DNA from: Ignavibacteria bacterium
GTDB lineage: Bacteria > Bacteroidota > Ignavibacteria > Tepidaquicellales > Tepidaquicellaceae
NCBI GenBank assembly: GCA_016704345.1
Contig: JADJAH010000001.1
Span: 468,501 to 532,500, forward strand
Direction of reading: 5' to 3'
DNA: 64,000 bases
Position 1 is the first letter of the stretch. Each line of letters opens with the position of its first letter. Shown one piece after another: positions 17,183 through 25,997 of this stretch. The notes beneath the pieces were generated by a model, which saw only the letters and a list, made by a program, of their open reading frames with translations, made no database searches and was not told the DNA's origin. A program made the position numbers and the translations under genes.

Positions 17183-18583
17183 CTAGTATATTATAATTCG
17201 TATCGGTTCTTCTGCAACTTTCTCTCCGAACACTTCCCTGCCAATCTCACACTTATCACATTTATTCTTAAGGCAGAACTCTTTATGAAGTTGGATTATC
17301 CCCTGCTCATCGCTGAGAGTCCTGATTTTGAAACCCGTTTCGGATTCAAGCCATCGTGTAAGAAGACTCTTGCCGCCTTTAAGTTTCATTGATGTATAAA
17401 TGTCCGTTATTCTTTGCGCCGCTCCATGCAGATCTTTGCATGTGCTTAAAGAAAATGGAATCAATACATTCTCGATTACATCTGATATTCGCTGATCACC
17501 CAGAAGATATCCCGGTACTTTTTTCTTTCTCCCGAAATGGTAATGCCTTTGCCAGTATTCCGAAACGAAAATTCTCTTCAGCATTTCCGAAAGCTCACGA
17601 TAAGGATGGGATGAGTTTAAAAATGTTTCATTAACCAAATTGGAAAGATTGTTTCGGGTCATATAATGAAGGAGGCCTGAAGCATAAGCCAAGCGAAGTG
17701 TCGGAAAATTCACGGGCCTCAGGCGGAAGAAATTCCACTCTGCCGAATTCATTTGCGGAAGGTTCAGCTCTGTTCTAAGATTCTCCCAGCAACATTTTGT
17801 TTCTTCAACATACTGATCTTTAAATCTCAGCCCCTGAAGGAAGCCTGCCATACCAAAGATCACCGAATCACATTCAACAAGAGAAAGTCTTCTCAGCTTT
17901 ATGCATTCTACATTCAGACTTCTTGCAAGCCTTATGAACTGATTTTTATTCTTTGAATAGCCAAGCGCTTCGCAAACATACTCAAAGAGAGTTTGCTCAA
18001 GTGCAAGCTGAGGTCCGCATGATTCAGACAAGTGTTCAATTCGTTCTGCGATCTTATCTCTCTTGATTTGAAGCCTTTCGAGACTGAGTGACGAGATCAG
18101 ATTTCTTTTCAGAGAAGATGAAACCTTAAGAACTGAAGGGAAACAAGGCAAGGAGATTTTATCTGCTTTGTTCTTTATAAGTTCTTTCCATATATCACGG
18201 ATAGATTTGTTAAGAAAATCTGATAAAATTACGGTGGGAATTTCTCTGGACTTCCTGACTTTTGCAGGACCTTCTTCCGGAGAGTCATTAAATAGTGCCA
18301 CATGAAGTATGACTTCCGCATATTTGGAATCCCTCCTGTGGCTGTGTCGGTGCCAATCTCCGCACTCACGATGGATCTCAATACTGCCGCAATAGATCCT
18401 ATTGTCTATGGAAATTCTTGCATCAATATAATCCGGCCCGGCATCCGGATTCATTTGTCCGCGATCAAGTATCTCAACTGACTTTCCGTCAGTTGTTTTC
18501 AATCCCGAATAATACTCTTGATTATCCCAAATATTGCAAATGAAAGTTTCATTCAGATTGAGTTTTGATATTAACATTTTCAT
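17183..18583 (-). CDS. DUF2851 family protein
   Basis: A 466-residue cytoplasmic protein of a family conserved in Bacteroidota and Chlorobi relatives. Recognisable features are GQMNPDAGPDYIDARISID and GSIEIHRECGDWHRHSHRRD near the N-terminus (residues 45-85) with several conserved His and Asp residues, and a C-terminal four-Cys cluster CLKNKCDKCEIGREVF that may hold a metal. The function is not known to me; some resemblance of the first part to a nuclease-like fold has been suggested but is not proven by anything here. Its gene faces away from the TPR lipoprotein at 18643 and ends just beyond the convergent Omp85 gene. Confidence 0.8.
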   Translation of the reverse strand: MKMLISKLNLNETFICNIWDNQEYYSGLKTTDGKSVEILDRGQMNPDAGPDYIDARISIDNRIYCGSIEIHRECGDWHRHSHRRDSKYAEVILHVALFNDSPEEGPAKVRKSREIPTVILSDFLNKSIRDIWKELIKNKADKISLPCFPSVLKVSSSLKRNLISSLSLERLQIKRDKIAERIEHLSESCGPQLALEQTLFEYVCEALGYSKNKNQFIRLARSLNVECIKLRRLSLVECDSVIFGMAGFLQGLRFKDQYVEETKCCWENLRTELNLPQMNSAEWNFFRLRPVNFPTLRLAYASGLLHYMTRNNLSNLVNETFLNSSHPYRELSEMLKRIFVSEYWQRHYHFGRKKKVPGYLLGDQRISDVIENVLIPFSLSTCKDLHGAAQRITDIYTSMKLKGGKSLLTRWLESETGFKIRTLSDEQGIIQLHKEFCLKNKCDKCEIGREVFGEKVAEEPIRIIIY

Positions 18584-18642
18584 ACGTTTTCCTTAAATTG
18601 TTCATCGATACCATTTAAATTAAAGAACTAAACCAATATAAC

Positions 18643-19374
18643 ATGCCGTTCACAAAATTGAAATTCCTTCCTTTCCTGCTTGTAGTAATATTGTTTGCTT
18701 CATGCACTCAATCTTCAAAGAAAACGGAAGAACAATATCTGGCAGATGCAAAGGCCCGATATGAAGAAAAGAAATATGATGAAGCTATAACAAACTACCG
18801 AGAGTTTTTGAAGAACTACCCGAAATCAGGACAAGCAGTATATGCTTACAATCAGATTGCAGGAATTCAGATCGAGAATCTCAAAGATCATCTTGGGGCT
18901 ATCAATACTTACAAAGAATTGGCGGCAAGTTCTCCTGATTCAAAAGAAGCTAAGCAATCATTATTTATGGTTGCCTTTATTTATGATGAAACATTAAAGG
19001 ACAAAGAAAACGCGAAGCAGGCATACAAAGTATTTCTGCAAAAATATCCGACTGACACTGATCCGAATGATAAGATGAGCGAATCGGCAAAGACTATGCT
19101 AGATGTTCTCGAATCAGGAAAATCGATCGAGGATATGATTCAGGAAAAAATCAATAAGATGGGAGATTCAGCGATGTCTCCAGTTGATCTTGATATCAAA
19201 GATGATCCAAGCGGTACTCCTCAAAGCGGAACAAATAAATCAACTCCAAATACCTCGGACCCGGTAAAGAAAGACAGCAAAGTACCGCCAACTAATAAGA
19301 CTTCCGAGGAAAACAAGAATGCAATGACAACTCCTCAGGGAGAAATTCCCGGGGGCGATCCTGCAAAAAAGTAA
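18643..19374 (+). CDS. TPR-repeat lipoprotein
   Basis: 243 residues starting with a lipoprotein signal peptide (LPFLLVVILFASC, lipobox FASC) so it should be anchored to a membrane from the periplasmic side. TPR units follow (YLADAKARYEEKKYDEAITN, AVYAYNQIAGIQIENLKDH, LGAINTYKELA), resembling the YbgF/BamD style of periplasmic TPR proteins. The last 70 residues are Ser/Thr/Pro/Lys-rich and probably unfolded. It precedes a DUF58 gene by 28 bases on the same strand. A BamD-like role is possible, but the tail and short repeat array do not settle it. Confidence 0.8.
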   Translation: MPFTKLKFLPFLLVVILFASCTQSSKKTEEQYLADAKARYEEKKYDEAITNYREFLKNYPKSGQAVYAYNQIAGIQIENLKDHLGAINTYKELAASSPDSKEAKQSLFMVAFIYDETLKDKENAKQAYKVFLQKYPTDTDPNDKMSESAKTMLDVLESGKSIEDMIQEKINKMGDSAMSPVDLDIKDDPSGTPQSGTNKSTPNTSDPVKKDSKVPPTNKTSEENKNAMTTPQGEIPGGDPAKK

Positions 19375-19402
19375 CCTAACAAGTTAAAAGAGAATAAGAA
19401 TA

Positions 19403-20392
19403 TTGGAACATAAATCCTCTTACGAAAGAGATGAGTTTAAGAGATTTTTAAACCCGTCAGTTGTTGCGAAGCTCTCAAATATGGAGCTTCGCGCGCGAAC
19501 GGTTGTAGAGGGTTTTATTGCCGGTCTTCATAAATCCCCTTATCACGGATTTTCTGTTGAGTTCGCAGAACACAGGCAATATATGCCGGGCGATGATCTG
19601 AAATATCTCGACTGGAAAGTTCTTGGAAAGACCGGAAGATATTACATAAAGAGATATGAACAGGAAACCAACCTGAAGTCATATATCATAATGGATATCA
19701 GCAGGTCAATGGCATTCAAGTCTTCAGTGAGTGAGCCTGAACGGAAAGTGACAAGACTATTCGGCAAGAAAAAATCTACACTTCAACAAAGGACCTCTGA
19801 TATTTCAAAACTTGAATATGCCTCTTACCTGGCAGCATCGCTATCATATCTAATGATTCTTCAGCGGGATGCAGTCTCATTGACCACTTATGACACTTTG
19901 GTGAGATCATTCATTGCCCCAAGTTCAACTAAAGCAAACCTTAGAATGATACTGAAGACATTGGCGACGATTGAGCCGGAGAAAGAAACCGGTACCGCCG
20001 CGTGTCTGAATGAAATAGCCAATAGAATTAAGAAGAGGGGTCTTGTAATAATTATGAGCGACCTATTTGATGAACAGAAAGATGTATTGAATGCACTAAA
20101 GCATTTCAGATATGAAAAGAATGAAGTGATATTGTTTCAAATATTGGATCCGCTTGAACTGACTTTTTTGAAAGGAAACCCGGTTACTTTGAAGGACATG
20201 GAAACAAACGAAGAAATGTACTCACAACCATTTGCGGTACAGAAAGCCTACCAGGAAGCAATGAAGGAGTTTGTAGAAAATTATAAAAACGAGTGTTTGA
20301 GGAACAACATAGATTATGTCCTGCTTTCAACTGACACAAATTACGACGTAGCCTTGACAAATTATCTCACTAAAAGAAAAAGACTCATCTAA
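19403..20392 (+). CDS. DUF58 domain protein
   Basis: A 329-residue protein with the DUF58 signature at residues about 50-90: FSVEFAEHRQYMPGDDLKYL then DWKVLGKTGRYYIKRYEQET. A von Willebrand-A-like fold follows (YIIMDISRSMAF, VIIMSDLFDE). DUF58 proteins commonly accompany MoxR-type AAA ATPases and vWA/BatA membrane proteins in chaperone-like or stress systems. No MoxR gene is in the window, so it may lie elsewhere. Translation starts at a TTG (19403) followed by GAACATAAA. The stop overlaps the stop of the convergent GWxTD gene by three bases. Confidence 0.85.
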   Translation: MEHKSSYERDEFKRFLNPSVVAKLSNMELRARTVVEGFIAGLHKSPYHGFSVEFAEHRQYMPGDDLKYLDWKVLGKTGRYYIKRYEQETNLKSYIIMDISRSMAFKSSVSEPERKVTRLFGKKKSTLQQRTSDISKLEYASYLAASLSYLMILQRDAVSLTTYDTLVRSFIAPSSTKANLRMILKTLATIEPEKETGTAACLNEIANRIKKRGLVIIMSDLFDEQKDVLNALKHFRYEKNEVILFQILDPLELTFLKGNPVTLKDMETNEEMYSQPFAVQKAYQEAMKEFVENYKNECLRNNIDYVLLSTDTNYDVALTNYLTKRKRLI

Positions 20393-21075
20393 TTTCTTAT
20401 TCTGTGACGATCAACATCCCAGATTGGAGTTGTTAACCTGTAGTCACCAAATCCTGTTTCATCAATGAAGATGAATTCTTTGTTGGCGCTATAATAGTAC
20501 CAAACCTCATATGGCTTTGTGTTTTCCTGGAACGGATACCGCTCTATAGTGTTCGGTTCGCCAAATATTATGAATACCATTCCCATATCTGTCTTCCATC
20601 CGTCTATGTAATGTGAGTATCTTTCGTTTGCCATTTGAATCCTCTTGTAGTAATCAATCATAAGCTCGTTCTTCGATGTATTTGGCGACGGGTCTTTACT
20701 CTTCCAGAATTCTATGAATTTCTTCTGTTTTTCTTCAGAAGTTCTTGCGCTCTCCACTTTGCTGAGTTGTTCGTCATTTGCAATATAAATCAGTTGGTCG
20801 ATCATCAGGTCAAGATCTTTTGCATTTGTAGGGAATCCGGACATCTTGTTCACAAACTTCTTTTCTGCAAGCAGTTCGCCCGTAGCGTTGTCTTTTACAT
20901 CAAACACATAATCACCATAAACAAGGTTGCCAGCCTTTATCTTTTCAAAACACTTGGTAATACCGGGTGATAGCGTATATGTAAAGTTTCCACGCTCAAC
21001 AACATTCTCGTTCTTATCTAAGATCTGGAACGAATAACTATTTACAATGTCTTCACTCTTTGCATTATATACCTC
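20389..21075 (-). CDS. GWxTD domain protein, C-terminal part (frameshifted gene)
   Basis: This part contains the family motif DGWKTDMGMVFIIFGEPN followed by EVWYYYSANKEFIFID, which defines GWxTD proteins of the Bacteroidota/Ignavibacteria region. Their function is unknown; they are exported and often large. The frame is open from just past the A5/T5 run at 21076-21080 to the TAG at 20389, and its first usable start (GTG at 20907) is internal. It continues the N-terminal part at 21042-21710 if one base is restored to that run. Confidence 0.8.
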   Translation of the reverse strand, partial: EVYNAKSEDIVNSYSFQILDKNENVVERGNFTYTLSPGITKCFEKIKAGNLVYGDYVFDVKDNATGELLAEKKFVNKMSGFPTNAKDLDLMIDQLIYIANDEQLSKVESARTSEEKQKKFIEFWKSKDPSPNTSKNELMIDYYKRIQMANERYSHYIDGWKTDMGMVFIIFGEPNTIERYPFQENTKPYEVWYYYSANKEFIFIDETGFGDYRLTTPIWDVDRHRIRN

Positions 21076-21710
21076 AAAAATACATAGAATTCCTTTAGGT
21101 TGTCAACATTTCCATTAACAAGTGGTGTGATCACTCTCTTTCCGTTCTCAGTTGCCATATTACTTATCAACATTATGTTGCTAAAGGAGATTCTCTCATT
21201 GATAAAATCAACAACATCAATCTTATTTCTAAGGGTGAGTTCTTTTTTTGTGTTCATGTCAACCAGTGTAACTTCCATATCATACTTGCCGGGATTCAGG
21301 TAATATTCTCTTACTATATACTTAGCAGACCCCTCAAGTCCTTTTTGCTCTTCCTTGGTTGTTGTTACATAGTCTGTCATCGACTCGTTCTCAACTACCT
21401 CTCCTGCAAAGTTTTTTATTGCAACAGTATAGCTGACGTTTGCATCATATTTTTTGCTGTTATAGTTTTTTTTGAATTGCAGATTCTCGAGTGGTATCTC
21501 CATATATACATCCAGTCTTGCCCTTGACTTTTCCTTGCTGTAAAAGACCATAGGATCAACAAAGAACAGCTGTTTGGATTCGCTCCTTATTGTCTTTTCT
21601 TCAAGCTGGGCTTTCACTTCGGTTGGTTTCAGAGTGGCGGATACGAACATTCCCGCAATTATCAGAGCAATCAGCCTGATAAACTTCAGATTATAAATAT
21701 GTATTTTCAT
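21042..21710 (-). CDS. GWxTD domain protein, N-terminal part (frameshifted gene)
   Basis: It starts with a signal peptide (FIRLIALIIAGMFVSATL, cleavage near VKAQ) and a beta-rich region (LFFVDPMVFYSKEKSRARLD, VSYTVAIKNFAGEV, YYLNPGKYDMEVTLVD) typical of the N-terminal half of GWxTD proteins. At 21076-21080 the reverse strand has T5 where T6 would keep the frame (EFYVFFEVYNAKSEDIV). The shown frame ends 12 codons later in nonsense. Corrected, the protein spans 20389-21710, about 440 aa. It lies downstream of rimO on the same strand, 53 bases apart, so the two are probably one transcript. Confidence 0.8.
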   Translation of the reverse strand: MKIHIYNLKFIRLIALIIAGMFVSATLKPTEVKAQLEEKTIRSESKQLFFVDPMVFYSKEKSRARLDVYMEIPLENLQFKKNYNSKKYDANVSYTVAIKNFAGEVVENESMTDYVTTTKEEQKGLEGSAKYIVREYYLNPGKYDMEVTLVDMNTKKELTLRNKIDVVDFINERISFSNIMLISNMATENGKRVITPLVNGNVDNLKEFYVFLRYIMQRVKTL

Positions 21711-21763
21711 TTTAGATTCCTTTATTACATCTGTATTCGAAATTTTGTAAGAATTGATTCAAA

Positions 21764-23070
21764 CTATTTGCCACTAGCTTCTGCGAAGAGATCAAACTCT
21801 TCGGCGTCATAAACTTTGACATTGACAAAATCACCAATTATCAAATTTTCACCCCCCACAAAACTTCCTGATCAATCTCGGGCGCATCAAGATAACTTCT
21901 TCCAACATACTGATCATTCTCTTTTCTGTCAATAAGTATCTTCAGGTTTTTGCCTATCATATTCATGTTGTTGGCATGAGAAATTTCCTTTTGAACGTCC
22001 AGAAGTTGCTTCTGCCTGGAGAGTTTTTCCTTTCTTGGAATCCTGTCGGGCAATGTCGCAGCGAATGTATCATCTTCATGGGAATAAGTAAAAACGCCAA
22101 GACGATCAAATCTGAACTCCTTAACGAAATCAACTAACTCATCGAAATCCTTTTCCGTTTCATCAGGATATCCGGTAATGAGCGTTGTTCTTAATGCAAG
22201 TCCCGGAATATCCCTCCTTAATTTCTCAAGCAGTCCGACCAGATTGCTCTTTGTAATTCCCCTTCGCATTGATTTCAATACATTATCGGAAATGTGCTGT
22301 ATGGGAATGTCAATATAATTACAGACATTATTGAGATCTCTAATAGTACCTATGAGATCCTCCGGAAACCTGCTTGGATATGCATACATCAGACGTATCC
22401 ACTCTATCCCGTTTATCTCCGACACAGCCTTCAGCACTTCTGATATCCGTCTCCTTCTGTCAATATCAAATCCCCAATAAGTCGTATCCTGTCCAATAAT
22501 AATGAGTTCCTTCACTCCCTTAGACGCAAGCTTCTGAGCTTCTGTGACAATATCCTGCAATGGTTTTGATTTATGCATTCCTCTCATAATTGGAATTGCA
22601 CAGAAAGAACATGGATTATCACACCCCTCACTGATTTTCAGATATGAGAAATGTTTGGGAGTTGTCTGGCTTCTCTCTCCAACCAGATTTTTTTTATAAT
22701 CAACTCCAAGTTCATTTAGAATGCCGATAAGCGTCTGCGGTTTGTCAGTTGCTCCGAAATACATATCAACTTCGGGTATGTCCTTCTCAAGATCACTTTT
22801 GTATCTGTCAGACAGGCATCCGGCAACATATACTCCCTTTAATTTTCCGCTATTCTTGCGACTAACTGCCTTGAGAATTGTATTAATTGATTCCTGTTTA
22901 GCTTCTTCAATGAATCCGCAGGTATTAATTATCACATTTTCCGCAAGATCTTCATCTTCAACTATTTCAATATCATTGGATTTAAGCTGAGCAAGTATGA
23001 ACTCTGAATCAACGAGATTCTTTGAGCAGCCTAGGGTTATTAGTTTTACCTTGTCTTTTTTTACCTTCAT
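21764..23070 (-). CDS. rimO: Ribosomal protein S12 methylthiotransferase RimO (3' end frameshifted)
   Basis: Radical-SAM enzyme that adds a methylthio group to an Asp of ribosomal protein S12. It has the N-terminal MTTase domain with Cys in LGCSKN, NTCGF and AGCLSD, the radical-SAM cluster SEGCDNPCSFCAIP, and conserved QDTTYWGFD. The written frame stops at 21841 after GVKI. One base short in the run 21852-21863 explains this: with it, the frame continues GENLIIGDFVNVKVYDAEEFD to TAG at 21764, which restores the C-terminal TRAM RNA-binding domain and gives about 435 aa, normal for RimO. As written, the protein loses the last strand of TRAM. Confidence 0.9.
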
Positions 23071-23385
23071 AAATTCAAAAACCCTCCGCCCTGCAATTTG
23101 GCAAGGGATCTAAGAGGGTCGGATCTTTTGATTTAATGTAAAAGAATTATTTCCAATTTTAAAGATATTTAATAGGAATTGAGCTATCTGGAATAAATTA
23201 TGTCCTTACTAATCAAGGATCGTAAGAATAGACGGAACTCAATTGCACTCAATTTGAATTACGGAAGAGTGCCAATTCAAACGGTGACACATCAAAAATA
23301 TTTTTAGAAATATTATATGAGTGTCTTAATTCAGTGACTTTAATCTCAACGGCATTTTGGGTAGTTTTACACAAAATAAATTCAA
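23071..23385. other. Intergenic region between divergent rimO and hflX
   Basis: About 315 AT-rich bases with the two divergent promoters. Small inverted repeats occur, such as AAATATTTTTAGAAATATT at about 23297-23315, but no terminator, RNA gene or recognised operator was seen. Confidence 0.45.
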
Positions 23386-24669
23386 TTGATAGAAACTGCA
23401 GAGGGTCTTGAAAGAACAGTCTTAGTTTGTTATTCAAACCGCAAAGACAAAAAGAATCTTCATTCCGAAGAATCACTGGAAGAGTTAAAATTTCTTGCAG
23501 AGACAGCCGGAGCATATGTTGTGAAGAGTTTCTTTCAGGAGAACGATACTTATGACTCAAGATTTATGATCGGAAAAGGCAAAGCCACCGAGATTGCTGA
23601 ATTTGTCGAGGAGTTTGAAATTAAGCTGGTGATATTCGAAAATGAACTTGCATACACTCAGTTGAGGAATCTTGAGCAGAAGATCAAATGCAAGATAATA
23701 GACAAATCAAATCTCATTCTGGACATCTTTGCTTCTAATGCAAGAACTGCGCAAGCAAAACTTCAGGTGGAACTTGCTCAGCTTGAATACACTCTGCCTC
23801 GTCTTACAAGGCAATGGACTCACCTTTCCAAACAGTTTGGCGGAATTGGAACCAAGGGTCCGGGCGAAACGCAGATCGAAACTGACAGGCGATTAATTGG
23901 CAAAAGAATTTCTTTGCTTAAGGAAAAACTCGGCAAAGTTGCAGAGCAGCGCAAGACTCAGGCTTCAGAGCGCGGAAAGTTCTTCAGGATTTCACTGGTA
24001 GGATATACAAATGTAGGTAAGTCAACACTTCTTAATGCGTTAACAGACGCTGATGCATACGTAGAGAACAAGCTCTTTGCAACACTTGACACATCAACCA
24101 AATCACTTGACATACTTGTTTCAAACGGAAAGTCCGCCAAGTTTCCAAAACGCGTACTTATCTCTGATACAGTAGGCTTCATTAAAAATCTTCCGCATGA
24201 TCTGATCGAGTCTTTCAAATCAACTTTGTCAGAAGTTGTTGAATCAGATCTGCTGCTTCATGTTGTTGATACTTCTAATCAAAACCTTGATGAGCAGATG
24301 AATGTTGTGAACGAGACTCTTGAAGAAATTGGAGCAGGCGGAAAAATGATTGTGAAAGTCTTTAATAAAGTTGACCTTGTCAAAGACAAAGAATTTTTAA
24401 GAGAACTTAAAAAAGAACACACGGATAGTGTCTTTATTTCAGCCGGCAAGGGATTGAATCTTGATCTTCTTCTCGAAAGAATCAAGAAAGAGTTGAACAG
24501 CGCAAATACAGAAAGGATACTCCGCCTCAAGCCGGGAGATCATAAGAATGTCAGCATGATATACAGTCTTGCTGAGGTAAGAGAAGTGAAATATTTAAAG
24601 AACAGCATCAAAGTAACATTTTCAACAAACGACAAAAATTTCTCAAGACTAAAGAGTCTTCAGGAATGA
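23386..24669 (+). CDS. hflX: GTPase HflX
   Basis: Ribosome-associated GTPase that helps split stalled or heat-damaged ribosomes. Start is a TTG at 23386. The N-terminal HflX domain has DTYDSRFMIGKGKATEIAEF and FENELAYTQLRNLEQ. The middle holds the hallmark GTKGPGETQIETDRR before a coiled helix. The GTPase domain shows G1 GYTNVGKSTLLNALT, switch region FATLDTSTK, G3 DTVGF and G4 NKVD. At 427 aa it is of normal length. It stands alone on the + strand, followed after 66 bases by an acyl-CoA dehydrogenase with its own ribosome-binding site. Confidence 0.95.
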   Translation: MIETAEGLERTVLVCYSNRKDKKNLHSEESLEELKFLAETAGAYVVKSFFQENDTYDSRFMIGKGKATEIAEFVEEFEIKLVIFENELAYTQLRNLEQKIKCKIIDKSNLILDIFASNARTAQAKLQVELAQLEYTLPRLTRQWTHLSKQFGGIGTKGPGETQIETDRRLIGKRISLLKEKLGKVAEQRKTQASERGKFFRISLVGYTNVGKSTLLNALTDADAYVENKLFATLDTSTKSLDILVSNGKSAKFPKRVLISDTVGFIKNLPHDLIESFKSTLSEVVESDLLLHVVDTSNQNLDEQMNVVNETLEEIGAGGKMIVKVFNKVDLVKDKEFLRELKKEHTDSVFISAGKGLNLDLLLERIKKELNSANTERILRLKPGDHKNVSMIYSLAEVREVKYLKNSIKVTFSTNDKNFSRLKSLQE

Positions 24670-24735
24670 AATAAATTTCGATCACAAATAATAATTGAAA
24701 ACTAAAGCAGAATAAGAAAGGAAGGCGGTTAAAAA

Positions 24736-25914
24736 ATGCAAACAGTAGGAACGTTCAAGGGTGTTGACTATTACGCAATTGATGATATGCTTAATGACGA
24801 AGAGAAGTCTATACGTGATACAGTGAGGGACTTTGTGTCTGATGAAGTTATTCCAATCATCGAAGAGTATAATCAGGAGATGCATTTCCCGACTCAACTA
24901 ATTCCTAAGATGGCAGAGCTTGGAATCTTCGGACCAACACTGCCTCCGGAGTACGGCGGAATGGGAATCAACAATGTTGCTTACGGACTTATCATGCAGG
25001 AGCTGGAAAGAGGTGACAGCGGAGTAAGAAGCTTTGCTTCTGTTCAGTCAGGTCTTGTTATGTATCCTATCTATGAATTTGGAAGTGAAGAGCAAAGGAA
25101 AAAATATCTTCCTAAACTTGCAAAAGCAGAAATGATAGGATGTTTCGGTTTGACAGAGCCGGACTTTGGAAGCAACCCCGGTGGTATGATCACAAAGGCA
25201 GAGAAAGTTGACGGAGGTTACATTCTAAACGGAGCAAAGATGTGGATTACAAACGGAACCATTGCAGACGTCGCAATAGTCTGGGCAAAGCTTGATGGCA
25301 AAGTTAGAGGATTCCTTGTTGAGAAAGGTACAAAAGGATATTCTGCTCCGGAGACAAAGGGAAAACTCTCACTCAGAGCGTCGGTTACGTCTGAATTGGT
25401 TTTAGAAGACTGCTTCATACCGGATGAAAATCTTTTGCCAAACAGCGGAGGTTTGAAGTCTCCTCTAATGTGTCTCACACAAGCGAGATATGGTATTGCT
25501 TGGGGAGTTGTAGGACTTGCAATGGAGTGTTACAATACTGCTCTAAATTATTCTCTGTCAAGAGTACAATTCGGCAAGCCAATCGCCGGATTCCAGATCA
25601 CACAGGACAAACTTGCATATATGCTGACAGAGATCACCAAGGCGCAACTACTTTGTTATCAACTTGCGAAACTTAAAGACTCTGGTAAGATGAGACCGCA
25701 ACAAGTTTCTCTCGCCAAGAGAAACAATTGCGAGATTGCTAAGAACATCGCATCAATGGCAAGAGAGATGCTTGGAGCCAACGGCATACTTGATGAATAT
25801 CCAATCATGAGACATCAGAATAACATCGAATCGGTAAAGACTTATGAAGGCACACATGAAATGCATACACTGATATTAGGTGAAGACATAACAGGTTTGT
25901 CAGCATTTGAATAA
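24736..25914 (+). CDS. Glutaryl-CoA dehydrogenase-like acyl-CoA dehydrogenase
   Basis: A 392-residue FAD enzyme. Family features: FGLTEPDFGSNPGGM (flavin/substrate loop), KMWITNG, RVQFGKPIAGFQITQDKL, and the active-site base Glu in KTYEGTHEMHTLILG, the position used by glutaryl-CoA dehydrogenases. The substrate-carboxylate-binding Arg of that group is also present (DSGVRSFASVQSGLVM). This points to oxidative decarboxylation of glutaryl-CoA to crotonyl-CoA in lysine/tryptophan or aromatic breakdown, but a non-decarboxylating enzyme cannot be excluded from sequence alone. AAGGAAGG lies upstream of the ATG. No partner genes of glutarate breakdown are adjacent. Confidence 0.88.
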   Translation: MQTVGTFKGVDYYAIDDMLNDEEKSIRDTVRDFVSDEVIPIIEEYNQEMHFPTQLIPKMAELGIFGPTLPPEYGGMGINNVAYGLIMQELERGDSGVRSFASVQSGLVMYPIYEFGSEEQRKKYLPKLAKAEMIGCFGLTEPDFGSNPGGMITKAEKVDGGYILNGAKMWITNGTIADVAIVWAKLDGKVRGFLVEKGTKGYSAPETKGKLSLRASVTSELVLEDCFIPDENLLPNSGGLKSPLMCLTQARYGIAWGVVGLAMECYNTALNYSLSRVQFGKPIAGFQITQDKLAYMLTEITKAQLLCYQLAKLKDSGKMRPQQVSLAKRNNCEIAKNIASMAREMLGANGILDEYPIMRHQNNIESVKTYEGTHEMHTLILGEDITGLSAFE

Positions 25915-25945
25915 GGATATCTAATAAAATATTTAAGTAATCATA

Positions 25946-25987
25946 AAACGGCAACTAACTTGTTAAACGACTGTTTAGTTGCCGTTT
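25946..25987 (+). terminator. Probable terminator after acyl-CoA dehydrogenase gene
   Basis: A perfect 13-bp stem, 25946-25958 with 25975-25987 (AAACGGCAACTAA / TTAGTTGCCGTTT), with a 16-base loop. The T-run after it is short (TTTATCTTT), so termination may be partial and ispH 10 bases later could be read through. Confidence 0.65.
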
Positions 25988-25997
25988 ATCTTTAGAC

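Noticed and set aside
21764..21863. Programmed frameshifting in rimO and other homopolymer-broken genes
   Set aside because: There is no stimulatory structure or slippery heptamer, and the same kind of lesion recurs in unrelated genes, so sequence error is the simpler reading.
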